A stretch of 64,000 nucleotides of DNA from assembly GCF_002944315.1 (NCBI RefSeq), contig NZ_CP024311.1, forward strand, positions 3,850,501 through 3,914,500. The letters are read 5' to 3'. The translations under genes and the position numbers were made by a program. The notes beneath the pieces are model-generated. The model did no database searches. It was not told the DNA's origin and saw only the letters and a list, made by a program, of their open reading frames with translations. Positions 17,179-25,801 of the stretch are shown in pieces (the first letter of the stretch is position 1; the number at the start of each line of letters is the position of its first letter). Origin of the DNA: Rhizobium sp. NXC24. Lineage in GTDB: Bacteria > Pseudomonadota > Alphaproteobacteria > Rhizobiales > Rhizobiaceae.

Positions 17179-17370
17179 GCACCCGACATATCGATGCCGC
17201 CGCTACAGATGGCGGCGCAGGCGACGGCCCTCTGGTCACTGGTGCATGGCTTCGCTATGCTGCGGCTCGAGGGACGCCTGGACGGCATGATCAGATCGCT
17301 TCCTGGCGACGAGACGGCGGATAGTTTGCTGGACGCGATGCTTTCGGCCATCCGCGTCGTAGATGATTAA
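17155..17370 (+). pseudogene. TetR C-terminal domain fragment
   Basis: An open stretch of 71 residues contains ATALWSLVHGFAMLRLEGRL, which is the end of the WHG-type C-terminal domain of TetR/AcrR regulators, followed by a normal-looking terminus. No helix-turn-helix is encoded upstream; the preceding DNA is the membrane-protein remnant on the other strand. It is therefore a truncated gene without a DNA-binding domain. Confidence 0.5.
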
Positions 17371-17515
17371 GCTTCTCGAGGCAGCCGCTGCTAGTATATC
17401 TGACGGGTGCTCCGATTTTAAACAATCGTCCACAAAAGCGTGGCAGCATTAATCATCTTTGATTTGCAACTGTCCGAGCTCCTATGCTCAGCAGAAACCG
17501 GGGGGCGCCGAGGAG

Positions 17516-18853
17516 ATGGATCAGACAATGCTGCAACAGACCAACGAAACCGACGATGCGTTGATCGACCGTCTGCAACGTTCGGCCTTCGACTATTTCA
17601 TGCTTTACACCAATCCGGAAAATGGGCTGGTGGCGGATACTTCGATCAAGACGAGCCATTGCAGCATCGCCGCCGTCGGCTTCGCGCTGTCGAGCTATCC
17701 CGTCGCCGTCGAACGCGGCTGGATCAGCCGCGCGGATGCGGCCCAGCGCGTGTTGACCTCGCTGAACTTTTTCGCCGAAAGCCAGCAGGGAGAAGAGCGA
17801 GGCGCCACCGGTCATCGCGGCTTCTACTATCACTTCCTCTATATGGCGACCGGCAACCGGGCCTGGAACAGCGAACTCTCCACCATCGATACCGGCCTTT
17901 TCCTGCTCGGCGTATTGACGGCGGCAGCCTATTTCAACGGCCCCGATCAGAACGAAGAGGACATTCGCACACAGGCGCAGTTTCTCTATGAGCGCTGCGA
18001 TTGGCATTGGGCGCTGAACAAGGGCAAGACGATCAGCATGGGCTGGAAGCCGAGCAGCGGTTTCCTGCGCTGGCGCTACCAGGGCTATGACGAGGCGATC
18101 TTTCTTTACGTGCTGGCACTCGCTTCGCCCAGCCATCCCATACCGTCATCGAGCTACGACGCCTTCGCCTCGACCTATACCTGGATGATGTTCAGGGACA
18201 CGCCCTATCTCTATGCCGGGCCGCTGTTCATCCATCTCTTCTCTCACGCCTGGATCGATTTTCGCGGCATCGCCGACCGGCATGTGGCCGACAAGGACAC
18301 GGACTATTTCCGCAACACCCAGACGGCCATCGCCGTTCAGCGCGATTACACCGACCGCAACCCGGGCCACTTCGTCGGCTATGCCAAGAACATTTGGGGG
18401 CTCTCGGCCTGTGACGGCCCGAATCCGACCGGCACCAAGCACAGCCGGCGTTACAGCCCTAAGGTTCTCGGCTATGCCGCCCGCGGCGCGCCGCTCGGTC
18501 CCGACGACGGTACGATCGCGCCCTGGGGCCCGTTATCCTGCCTGCCGTTCGACCGCCAAGCCGCCCTCGACGGCACCAAGGCCCTGCTTTCCACCTATCC
18601 GAACCTGTTGCTGGACGGCCGCTTTCCCGGTGGCTTCAACCCCAGCGTCAGAGGCCCAGGCCCAGAAGGCTGGGTGGACGACCGCTCGGTCGCCATCGAC
18701 CAGGGCCTGCTCGTGATGATGATCGAAAATGAGCGCAGCGGGCTGATCTGGAACCTGATGCGGCAATCGCCGATCCTGCGCCGTGGCCTCGAACGCGCCG
18801 GCTTTATCGGCGGCTGGCTGAACGAAGAGCAGACGGCGCCGGCGATCGTCTGA
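17516..18853 (+). CDS. Glucoamylase-like protein (COG5368, GH144-type fold)
   Basis: 445 residues from ATG 17516; ATG 17528 is an alternative with better spacing to GAGGAG. The sequence follows the glycoamylase-like domain found in GH144 beta-1,2-glucanases and in cyclic beta-1,2-glucan synthases: DYFMLYTNPENGLVADTS at the start, GHRGFYYHFL, IDTGLFLLGV, MGWKPSSGFLRWRYQGYDE (about 190-208) and the late LPFDRQAAL and GWVDDRSVAIDQG. An (alpha/alpha)6 barrel that cleaves or transfers beta-1,2-glucan is expected. No signal peptide is visible, so it should be cytoplasmic, unlike secreted GH144 enzymes. It stands alone. Confidence 0.85.
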   Translation: MDQTMLQQTNETDDALIDRLQRSAFDYFMLYTNPENGLVADTSIKTSHCSIAAVGFALSSYPVAVERGWISRADAAQRVLTSLNFFAESQQGEERGATGHRGFYYHFLYMATGNRAWNSELSTIDTGLFLLGVLTAAAYFNGPDQNEEDIRTQAQFLYERCDWHWALNKGKTISMGWKPSSGFLRWRYQGYDEAIFLYVLALASPSHPIPSSSYDAFASTYTWMMFRDTPYLYAGPLFIHLFSHAWIDFRGIADRHVADKDTDYFRNTQTAIAVQRDYTDRNPGHFVGYAKNIWGLSACDGPNPTGTKHSRRYSPKVLGYAARGAPLGPDDGTIAPWGPLSCLPFDRQAALDGTKALLSTYPNLLLDGRFPGGFNPSVRGPGPEGWVDDRSVAIDQGLLVMMIENERSGLIWNLMRQSPILRRGLERAGFIGGWLNEEQTAPAIV

Positions 18854-18903
18854 TCTGTGGATCGCGGGTAGCCGTCAGGCACCCGACCATCACCGTCGGC
18901 GGC

Positions 18904-19893
18904 TCAAAGCCTCTCTATCGCGGCAATCACTTCGTCCTCGACACTGATGCCTTCACTCAGCGCAAGGCGTCGTGAGTTCTGCCCGCGCCGGCCGGGCAGG
19001 CGGACATTGGGATCGCTGGTGATTTCGCTCGCCAGCAGGGCCAGCCGCTTTGCCGTATCGCCCGCACTCATCGCCGCCGGATTGATGGCGATGATCGTAT
19101 GCCCGAGCGCGGGTGGCGAACCCTGATCGTCGAACAGCGACGAAGCTTCGAAAGAATAGTTGGCGCCGGTCAGGCCGGCGGAGAGGATCTCCACCATCAT
19201 GGCCAGTGCCGCCCCCTTTGATTCACCGGCGGGGATCATCGTGCCGGCCAACGCTTCCTCAGCATCGGTCGTCGGCTTGCCGTCGCGGTCGTAGGCCCAA
19301 TCGGCCGGGATCGGCGCGCCCTTCTGCCGGGCGGCCATGACCTTGCCGCGCGCCACTTTCGACAGTGCGAGATCGATGACGATGGGATCGGCGTCCGGCA
19401 GCGGCGCGGCGAAGGCGATCGGATTGGTGCCAAAGACAGGCCTCTTGCCGCCCCAGGGCGCCATGGAGGCCGGCGCATTGGCGACCATCAGCGCCACCAG
19501 CCCCTGATCGGCAAAACGCTCGACCGTCAGGCCCATGACGCCGGCATGATGCGAGCGGCTGATGGCCGCCAGCGCGATCCCCTGTTCGCGAGCAACAATG
19601 GAAAGCTCGGCAACGGCGAGATCGAGCGCCGGATAGGCATAGCCGTTGCCGGCATCGATGCGCAGCACGGCAGGATAGGGTCGAAGGAGCTGTGGCTTGG
19701 CGAAGCCGTCGGTCTTGCCGATCTTCGCCTGCCCGGCATAGGCGGGCACGCGGCGCAGACCATGGCCGCCCTGCCCGGCCGCCTCCGCCGCGACGAGGGC
19801 GACCGCCACCGAACGGGCGTTTTCCGCACTGACTCGATTTCGCTGCAGCGCCTCCACAACCAGCGTTTCGGCCTCGGCGAGCGACAGATGCAT
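18904..19893 (-). CDS. dpkA: Malate/L-lactate dehydrogenase family, probable delta1-piperideine-2-carboxylate reductase
   Basis: 329 residues from ATG 19893; ATG 19944 is a longer alternative. The Ldh_2 family signatures are present: GGHGLRRVPAYAGQAK (about 46-61), SRSHHAGVMGLTVERFADQG (about 111-130) and PVFGTNPIAFAAP. This NAD(P)H-dependent family includes DpkA, which reduces delta1-piperideine-2-carboxylate to L-pipecolate in D-lysine breakdown. The assignment rests on context: the next two genes upstream encode an ALDH7-type aldehyde dehydrogenase and an FAD amine oxidase, the two later steps of the pathway. A general ketimine or lactate/ureidoglycolate enzyme remains possible. Confidence 0.75.
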   Translation of the reverse strand: MHLSLAEAETLVVEALQRNRVSAENARSVAVALVAAEAAGQGGHGLRRVPAYAGQAKIGKTDGFAKPQLLRPYPAVLRIDAGNGYAYPALDLAVAELSIVAREQGIALAAISRSHHAGVMGLTVERFADQGLVALMVANAPASMAPWGGKRPVFGTNPIAFAAPLPDADPIVIDLALSKVARGKVMAARQKGAPIPADWAYDRDGKPTTDAEEALAGTMIPAGESKGAALAMMVEILSAGLTGANYSFEASSLFDDQGSPPALGHTIIAINPAAMSAGDTAKRLALLASEITSDPNVRLPGRRGQNSRRLALSEGISVEDEVIAAIERL

Positions 19894-19982
19894 GGTGAGC
19901 GACCTTGGAATGATGAAGGAGGGCGAAGACGTTTCTACGCCCATGCCCTCCTCATCGCAACGCAAGGATTGCGACGCTCGTC

Positions 19983-21518
19983 TTACTCGACGTCGAACTT
20001 GACGCCCTGCGCCAGCGGCAATGTCCTGCCGTAGTTGATAGTATTGGTCGCCCGGCGCATATAGGCCTTCCAGGCATCCGAGCCGGACTCACGGCCGCCG
20101 CCGGTCTCCTTCTCGCCGCCGAAAGCACCGCCGATTTCAGCGCCGGAAGGGCCGAGATTGACATTGGCGATGCCGCAGTCCGAACCGCGCGCCGAGACGA
20201 AGGCTTCCGCCTCGCGCATGTCATTGGTGAAGATAGACGACGACAGGCCCTGCGGCACGGCATTGTGCAGCGCCACTACCTCGTCGAAATCACTGTACTT
20301 CATCACATAGAGAATCGGCGCGAAGGTTTCGTGCTCGACCGGTCCGGTCTGGGCTGGCATCTCGACCAGGGCCGGACGGACGTAGAAAGCATCGGCCGCG
20401 CCGTTTTCGACGCGTTCGCCACCCGTCACCTTGCCGCCGGCCGACTGCGCCTGGCCGAGGGCTGCCTGCATCTTCTCGAAGGCCTGCTTGTCGATCAGCG
20501 GGCCGACAAGCGTGTCCGTTTCCAGCGGATTGCCAATGGTGACCGAGCCATAGGCCTTTTGCAGGCGTGGGACGAGCTGATCATAGACGCTTTCATGCAC
20601 GAAGAGGCGGCGCAGCGTCGTGCAGCGCTGGCCGGCCGTTCCCATGGCGGAAAAGGCGACGCCGCGCAGCGTCAGGTCGAGATCGGCCGTTGGGCAGACG
20701 ATCGCGGCATTGTTGCCGCCAAGTTCGAGAATGGCGCGGGCGAAGCGGTTGGCGAGACGCGGACCGACAGCGCGGCCCATGGCTGTCGAGCCGGTCGCCG
20801 AAACGAGCGGAATCTTCGGATGATCGACCAGCACCTCACCGACATCACGGCCGCCGATGATCAGCGTCGAGAGATTGGCCGGCGCCTCGCCGCCCTCGAC
20901 GACATAGCGCTTCAGCGCCTTTTCGAACATGGCCTGTACGGCAAGCGCCGTCAGCGGCGTCTTTTCCGATGGCTTCCAGACGGTGGAATTGCCGCAGACG
21001 ATGGCGAGCGCCGCGTTCCACGACCAGACGGCAACGGGGAAGTTGAAGGCGGAAATGATGCCGATCGGCCCCAGCGGATGCCAGCTCTCCATCATTCGAT
21101 GTTCCGAGCGCTCAGTGGCTATGGTCAGGCCATAGAGCTGGCGCGACAGGCCGACGGCGAAATCGCAGATGTCGATCATCTCCTGCACTTCGCCGAGGCC
21201 CTCGGAGGTGATCTTGCCGACTTCGATGGAAACGAGACGGCCGAGCGCCGCCTTGCCGATGCGCAGCTCTTCGCCGAGCAGGCGGATCAGCTCGCCCCGC
21301 TTCGGCGCCGGCACGGCACGCCAGGAAAGAAACGCCTCATGCGCCTTGTCGATCGCAGCCTTCGCTTCGGCAGCCGAATGCTCCCTCAGGCGGCCGATTT
21401 CAGCGCCGGTTACCGGTGAGGTTACGGCAAGTGTTCCGCCCGTGTAGCGATCGGCGGTAACGCCGAGTTCGGTCAGGACTGCCCTGGTCTCGGCGGCGAG
21501 ATCGAGTGTGGCGGTCAT
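19983..21518 (-). CDS. amaB: ALDH7-type aldehyde dehydrogenase, probable L-piperidine-6-carboxylate dehydrogenase
   Basis: 511 residues. ALDH hallmarks are all present: SAFNFPVAVWSWNAALAIVC (cofactor site), ELGGNN with the general-base Glu (about 266), GTAGQRCTT with catalytic Cys (about 300) and ETFAPILYV. The NVNLGPSGAEIGGAFGGEKETGGGRESGSD end region is typical of the antiquitin/ALDH7 group, which oxidises alpha-aminoadipate semialdehyde, in equilibrium with delta1-piperideine-6-carboxylate, to aminoadipate. It lies between the dpkA-like and amaA-like genes, fitting lysine/pipecolate catabolism. Confidence 0.9.
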   Translation of the reverse strand: MTATLDLAAETRAVLTELGVTADRYTGGTLAVTSPVTGAEIGRLREHSAAEAKAAIDKAHEAFLSWRAVPAPKRGELIRLLGEELRIGKAALGRLVSIEVGKITSEGLGEVQEMIDICDFAVGLSRQLYGLTIATERSEHRMMESWHPLGPIGIISAFNFPVAVWSWNAALAIVCGNSTVWKPSEKTPLTALAVQAMFEKALKRYVVEGGEAPANLSTLIIGGRDVGEVLVDHPKIPLVSATGSTAMGRAVGPRLANRFARAILELGGNNAAIVCPTADLDLTLRGVAFSAMGTAGQRCTTLRRLFVHESVYDQLVPRLQKAYGSVTIGNPLETDTLVGPLIDKQAFEKMQAALGQAQSAGGKVTGGERVENGAADAFYVRPALVEMPAQTGPVEHETFAPILYVMKYSDFDEVVALHNAVPQGLSSSIFTNDMREAEAFVSARGSDCGIANVNLGPSGAEIGGAFGGEKETGGGRESGSDAWKAYMRRATNTINYGRTLPLAQGVKFDVE

Positions 21519-21562
21519 GTCATCTTCCTCTTCTTGTTATGATGGTCCGGTTCCCGTCCCTG

Positions 21563-21610
21563 GAGCATCCCGCTTTTAGGTGAAATCACCAAGCCGATAG
21601 GATGCTCTAG
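21563..21610. repeat. Rhizobial CTAG-type palindromic element
   Basis: Imperfect inverted repeat with arms GAGCATCC (21563-21570) and GGATGCTC (21600-21607), closing with CTAG. The same element, with the same CCCGCTTT core, occurs at 62857-62910 after copA. It fits the short mosaic palindromes found between genes in Rhizobium genomes. The stop codon of the upstream FAD oxidoreductase (21609-21607) lies in its CTAG end. Confidence 0.75.
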
Positions 21611-22890
21611 TCCCTCGCGCCTACAAAATGCGCAGCCTGGGCGCCGGCTTCGTACCACATTTCCTTCAGCGCACGGAAGCCGTGCTCGCGCGGATCGGTC
21701 GCCGGCAGCGGCAAGTCGGCTTCGGAAACTCGGCCGAGAATATGGTCGGCCAATATCTTCCCGAACACCGTGCCCGGCGCGATGCCGCGCCCATTATAGC
21801 CGGAAAAGCCGACGACATTCGGCGCGAACCTGTGGAAGCGCGGCAAGGCATTGTCGGTCATGCCGATCTTGCCATACCACTCACTTTCAAAGGCGATATC
21901 TCCGAGCTGCGGAAACAGCTTTTTCAGCGAACGACGCGCCCAGTTCTTGTGGACGGCAAGCCCGGTATTGCGCAATGCGCCGACGCTGCCGAAGACAAGG
22001 CGGCCGGCCTGGTCCATGCGGAAGGACGACAGGATTTCCTTCGTATCCCACGCGCCCTCACGACCGGGTAGCACCGATCTGCGCAGATTGTCGCCAAGTG
22101 GTACGGTGGCGAAATTGAAATAGGGCAGATGCACCTGTTCCTGGCGCACCTCTTGCCAGGGACCGGTGCTGTAAGCATCCGTCGCGACGACGATCCAATC
22201 CGCACTGACACTGCCGCCGGCGGTTTTGACGATCCACCGCCCGCCATTCCTCTCGGTCGCCGTCACGCGGCTGCCGGTTTGGATCACAACGCCGGCCGTG
22301 GCCGCCACATGCGCCAGGCCGCGGACATAGGCGAGCGGCTGCAGCGTACCGGCGCGCATGTCGAGCAACGCTCCCGCGTAGGCAGAACTCCCCACCCGCC
22401 GCGCCGTCTCGTCCGTATCGAGCACGGTGACCGGGGCACCGTGCTTGCCCCATTGACGGGCACGCTCTTCGATCTCCTTCAGTCCCTCGGACCCGACGGC
22501 GCAATGCAGCGTGCCGTTGCGTTCCAGCTCGCAGGCGATGCCGTGTTTCTCGATCAGCGCCATTACCAGCTTCGGCGCATCGCCAAGAAGCTCCAGCAGC
22601 CGTTCACCATGGACGGGACCCAGCACGCCAGGCAGGTCGTCGGGCATGACCCACATGCCGGCATTGATCAGACCGACATTGCGCCCCGCGCCGCCAAAGC
22701 CGATTTCATTGGCTTCCAGCAGCACCACCTTGGTTCCGGCTTCCGCCAGATGCAGCGCCGAGGACAGCCCCGTATAGCCGCCGCCGACCACCACCACGTC
22801 GGCCGAAACATCGCCTGCAAGCGGCCCGGTCGCAGGCGGCGGCGGAGCAGTCTTCTCCCAAAGTCCGTGAGAGCGAGGGTCATTCAGCAT
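21607..22890 (-). CDS. amaA: FAD-dependent amine oxidoreductase, probable L-pipecolate oxidase
   Basis: 427 residues. The N-terminal dinucleotide site is VVVVGGGYTGLSSALHLAEAG (about 32-52), and the C-terminal GFSGYNGRGIAPGTVFGK (about 362-379) closes the FAD site as in the DadA/OrdL/PuuB group. This family oxidises secondary or primary amines; AmaA oxidises L-pipecolate to delta1-piperideine-6-carboxylate. It is the first gene of the minus-strand amaA-amaB-dpkA group, 88 bases before amaB, with a palindromic element in between. Gamma-glutamylputrescine oxidase is the main alternative, disfavoured by the lack of puu genes. Confidence 0.8.
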   Translation of the reverse strand: MLNDPRSHGLWEKTAPPPPATGPLAGDVSADVVVVGGGYTGLSSALHLAEAGTKVVLLEANEIGFGGAGRNVGLINAGMWVMPDDLPGVLGPVHGERLLELLGDAPKLVMALIEKHGIACELERNGTLHCAVGSEGLKEIEERARQWGKHGAPVTVLDTDETARRVGSSAYAGALLDMRAGTLQPLAYVRGLAHVAATAGVVIQTGSRVTATERNGGRWIVKTAGGSVSADWIVVATDAYSTGPWQEVRQEQVHLPYFNFATVPLGDNLRRSVLPGREGAWDTKEILSSFRMDQAGRLVFGSVGALRNTGLAVHKNWARRSLKKLFPQLGDIAFESEWYGKIGMTDNALPRFHRFAPNVVGFSGYNGRGIAPGTVFGKILADHILGRVSEADLPLPATDPREHGFRALKEMWYEAGAQAAHFVGARD

Positions 22891-23068
22891 CGAGTCGATC
22901 CGGTTGGCTAAAAGAATCCCGTCAATCTAGCGCCACCTCCCGACTTGCGGAAGCGGCAAGCGCGACATCCGGTGGATAGAGAAAAACTTGCATGGCCACG
23001 CCGCTTTCGACCATTATAGAGCAAAGCGCCGGCCGCCATCGCGGCCGCGACAGAGTCAGGACAATCTC

Positions 23069-23305
23069 ATGAAGCCCATTTTCGTTCAGCTCCAATGCGC
23101 ACCCGGCAAGACCTACGAGGTCGCCGACGCGATCTACCAGACGGAGCTGGTCTCGGAACTCTATTCCACCAGCGGCGACTACGACCTGCTGCTGAAGGTC
23201 TACATCAAGGACGAGCAGGATATCGGCAAGTTCATCAACGACAACATCGCCAATATCCCGGGCATCGTCCGCTCGCTGACCACACTGACATTTCGGGCGT
23301 TTTGA
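23069..23305 (+). CDS. Stand-alone Lrp/AsnC ligand-binding domain protein
   Basis: 78 residues from ATG 23069. The sequence is a complete RAM/AsnC effector domain: MKPIFVQLQCAPGKTYEVAD, SGDYDLLLKVY and NIPGIVRSLTTLTFRAF, giving the beta-alpha-beta fold that oligomerises and binds amino acids. There is no helix-turn-helix, so it cannot bind DNA alone and may act as an amino-acid sensor or as a partner of a full Lrp protein. It is divergent from the amaA-amaB-dpkA group, with 178 bases between starts, which suggests a role in lysine-related regulation. Confidence 0.9.
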   Translation: MKPIFVQLQCAPGKTYEVADAIYQTELVSELYSTSGDYDLLLKVYIKDEQDIGKFINDNIANIPGIVRSLTTLTFRAF

Positions 23306-23348
23306 GAGGTCCGGCTGAGGAGGAGTTATGCCGCTCTTTCCGAGATGA

Positions 23349-23400
23349 CCCCTCACCCCAACTCTGTCCCCGCGTGCGGGGAGAGGGCAAGGGTGAGGGG
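23349..23400. repeat. Intergenic palindrome, CCCCTCACCC type
   Basis: Outer arms CCCCTCACCC (23349-23358) and GGGTGAGGGG (23391-23400) are perfect inverted repeats, enclosing an inner TCCCCGC / GCGGGGA hairpin. Related copies sit at 63428-63468 and 63534-63559. Such repeats are scattered between genes in rhizobia. Confidence 0.7.
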
Positions 23401-23592
23401 CCATGCACAAGCCCAACCTTCCCTGACGGAATGTTCCGATATTAACCTTCTTGCTTGAAACGGCGCGATCCCTCGTCCGCAATTAAGCTCTTTTTAACCA
23501 GCAAGATGGTGTGCTTTGCGCCGATCAAGAGACGGCGCTTTCGCGCGCCTGATCGCCGCGGCTTTGTGCGGCCAAAGATCGAGGGCGGGTCA

Positions 23593-24795
23593 ATGACATC
23601 GGCTATTTCGGATATTCAAGCACAGAATGCCTCGGGACCGCTGATCGTGCATGTCGTGCGCCAGTTCCTGCCCAACAAGGGCGGGCTGGAAGATGTGGTC
23701 GCCAACCTCTGCCGGCAGTTGATCCGCCGCGGCTATCGTGTCCGCGTCGTTACCTGCAATAGCCTGTTCTCCGATCCTACCCATAAACTTGTACCGGCCG
23801 AAACCATCGATGATATCGAGATCGTCCGCATCCCCTGGTCCGGCTCCAGCCGCTATCCCTTGGCGCCGCAGGTTTTCAAGCATATCGCCGATGCCGACCT
23901 GATCCATGTCCATGCCGTCGATTTCTTCTTCGACGCGCTTGCCTGGGGCAAGCTGTTCCATGGCCGCCCGATGGTTGCCACCACCCATGGCGGCTTCTTC
24001 CATACGCCGAAATATGCCGCCATCAAGAAGCTCTGGTTCAACACCGCAACCCGGCTTTCGGCCCTTGCCTATGCCGAGCTCGTCTGTTGCAGCCTGTCGG
24101 ACGAGCGGCTGTTTTCCGGCATCGCCGCCAGCCGCACCCGCCTGATCGAGAACGGCGCCGATGTCGGCAAATTCGCCAATTGCGCCGCGCTCGAAGCCCG
24201 CCGCCGCATCGTCACTATCGGCCGCTTCTCCGTCAACAAACGGCTTGACCGCATGCTTGACGTAATGAAGGTGCTCGCCGCCCGCGATCCGGATTGGCAT
24301 CTCGACATTATCGGTGCCGTCTCCGATCTCGATCAGCCGGCGCTGGAGAAGGAAATCGCCGTCCGCGAGCTTGGCCGCCATGTCTCGCTGCATGTGTCGA
24401 TTGACAATGGCGCCATCCGCAACGTTATCGCCCGCGCCTCGCTTTTTGCTTCCGCCTCCGAATATGAGGGCTTCGGCCTGGTGGCGATCGAGGCGATGAG
24501 TGCCGGCCTGCTGCCGGTGCTGCACACAAACGATGCCTACAAGGCGCTCGCTGAAACCCATCCGACGCTAATGCTTTCCGATTTTTCCAATCCGGAAACC
24601 GCCGCCGATGCCCTAGCCGCCGCTTTCGCGCGTCTCGGTGCCGAAGGCCTGGGCCTGAGAGAAGAACTCATTCATGACGCCCGCGCCTATGCCTGGGACG
24701 AGGTCGCGCAACGCTATGTGGATGTCTATGCCGAAGCCATGACGCCAAGGGGCGAACGGCCTCAACCGCTGCGCCATCGCGGCCAGGTCGCATAG
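23593..24795 (+). CDS. Glycosyltransferase family 4
   Basis: 400 residues from ATG 23593, preceded by GAGGGCGGG; earlier in-frame codons encode a non-family sequence. GT-B fold: the N-terminal HVVRQFLPNKGGLEDVVANLCRQL and the C-terminal domain with TIGRFSVNKRLDRML and ASEYEGFGLVAIEAMSAG, which contains the E-x7-E retaining motif. It would transfer a sugar from a nucleotide sugar to a lipid-linked or polysaccharide acceptor in the cytoplasm. The last 34 bases overlap the convergent GT2 gene. The flippase and GT2 beside it indicate a surface polysaccharide. Confidence 0.9.
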   Translation: MTSAISDIQAQNASGPLIVHVVRQFLPNKGGLEDVVANLCRQLIRRGYRVRVVTCNSLFSDPTHKLVPAETIDDIEIVRIPWSGSSRYPLAPQVFKHIADADLIHVHAVDFFFDALAWGKLFHGRPMVATTHGGFFHTPKYAAIKKLWFNTATRLSALAYAELVCCSLSDERLFSGIAASRTRLIENGADVGKFANCAALEARRRIVTIGRFSVNKRLDRMLDVMKVLAARDPDWHLDIIGAVSDLDQPALEKEIAVRELGRHVSLHVSIDNGAIRNVIARASLFASASEYEGFGLVAIEAMSAGLLPVLHTNDAYKALAETHPTLMLSDFSNPETAADALAAAFARLGAEGLGLREELIHDARAYAWDEVAQRYVDVYAEAMTPRGERPQPLRHRGQVA

Positions 24796-25616
24796 CCTTC
24801 CAATATGCCCATCAGCCAGGCGCGCTTGTAACGCGCCGTATCGACCCTGCATCGCACCAGCGCTGCCAGCCAGCCGGCGACAGGCCTGCACAGGCGGTAG
24901 CCGACATAGGCGAGCGGAAAGCGCTGCTTGCGCATCAGCGCGCCGAAGCCGCGGCCATATTTGCGCGCCCGTTCGATCTGCCGCGGGCCATATTCGCTGG
25001 TGACCTGATCATGGTGGACGATCAATTCCGGAAAGAACATCAGCCGCTTGCCTGCAGCAAGAGCACGCAGCAGGAAATCCGCCTCCTCGCCGCTTTGGAA
25101 TGGCGAGTCCGAGCCGACCCCGAGATTCTCGTCGAAGCCGCCGATGGCGGCCAGCGCCGCACGGCGCACGAAAATGCTGTTGGAGTTGCCGCATTTCAGA
25201 TAGTTCCAGCGCGTCACCGCAAGCGACGTTTCGCCTGTCGGGCTGACGGAGGCCAAGCCGTCGGCATCGAGTGTACGACCGGTGACGATGGCAAGCTCCG
25301 GGTGCGCGGCAAACAGCCGCTCCGCCGTCTCCAGCGTATCGGGCTCATACCAGCAATCATCATCGGGAAAGCAGACATAGTCGCCATTCGCGGCGGCCAT
25401 TCCGTTGTTGCGTGCCCGCGAAAGGCCCTTGGCCGAGCGGACATGGCGGATCATGAAGAAGGGCGAGAAGCTTCCGATCAGCTCCGACAGCCGATCGTCA
25501 GGATTCTGGTCGACAAGGACCACCTCGAAATCCCTGTGACGCTGACTCATCAGCGACTGAAACAGTCGTTCCAACTGGTCGAAGCGGTCGATCGTACAGA
25601 CGATGAGGCTGAACAA
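24762..25616 (-). CDS. Glycosyltransferase family 2
   Basis: 284 residues. No ATG lies near the domain start; a TTG at 25616 has GGGAG six bases upstream and starts exactly at FSLIVCTIDRF, so it is preferred over the TTG at 25649, which lacks a ribosome site. GT-A features: VVLVDQNPDD (about 33-42), the FPDDDCWYEP metal site (about 82-91), and EEADFLLRALAAGKRLMFFP, the late acidic motif of rhamnosyl- and galactosyl-type GT2 enzymes. It has its own strand but lies between the GT4 and flippase genes and likely serves the same polysaccharide. Confidence 0.85.
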   Translation of the reverse strand: MFSLIVCTIDRFDQLERLFQSLMSQRHRDFEVVLVDQNPDDRLSELIGSFSPFFMIRHVRSAKGLSRARNNGMAAANGDYVCFPDDDCWYEPDTLETAERLFAAHPELAIVTGRTLDADGLASVSPTGETSLAVTRWNYLKCGNSNSIFVRRAALAAIGGFDENLGVGSDSPFQSGEEADFLLRALAAGKRLMFFPELIVHHDQVTSEYGPRQIERARKYGRGFGALMRKQRFPLAYVGYRLCRPVAGWLAALVRCRVDTARYKRAWLMGILEGYATWPRWRSG

Positions 25617-25801
25617 AGAGGACTCCCGAACAAGCGGCAAGACAGCCAATATCGGAAATATGCATATTAGCCGAAGTAAAAATGAAAGTTACATTAGGAA
25701 TAGACGGTAAATATTAAGGCATATGAAATACAGCAGGCGCTATCTCCATGAAGAGCCGGCATTTGCGGCCAATTTCTGCGACCTGGGGAACGGTAATCTT
25801 C

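Noticed and set aside
23349..23400. CRISPR-like or terminator reading of the GC palindromes
   Set aside because: Single copies at distant sites, no regular spacers and no T-run; better explained as scattered rhizobial intergenic repeats.
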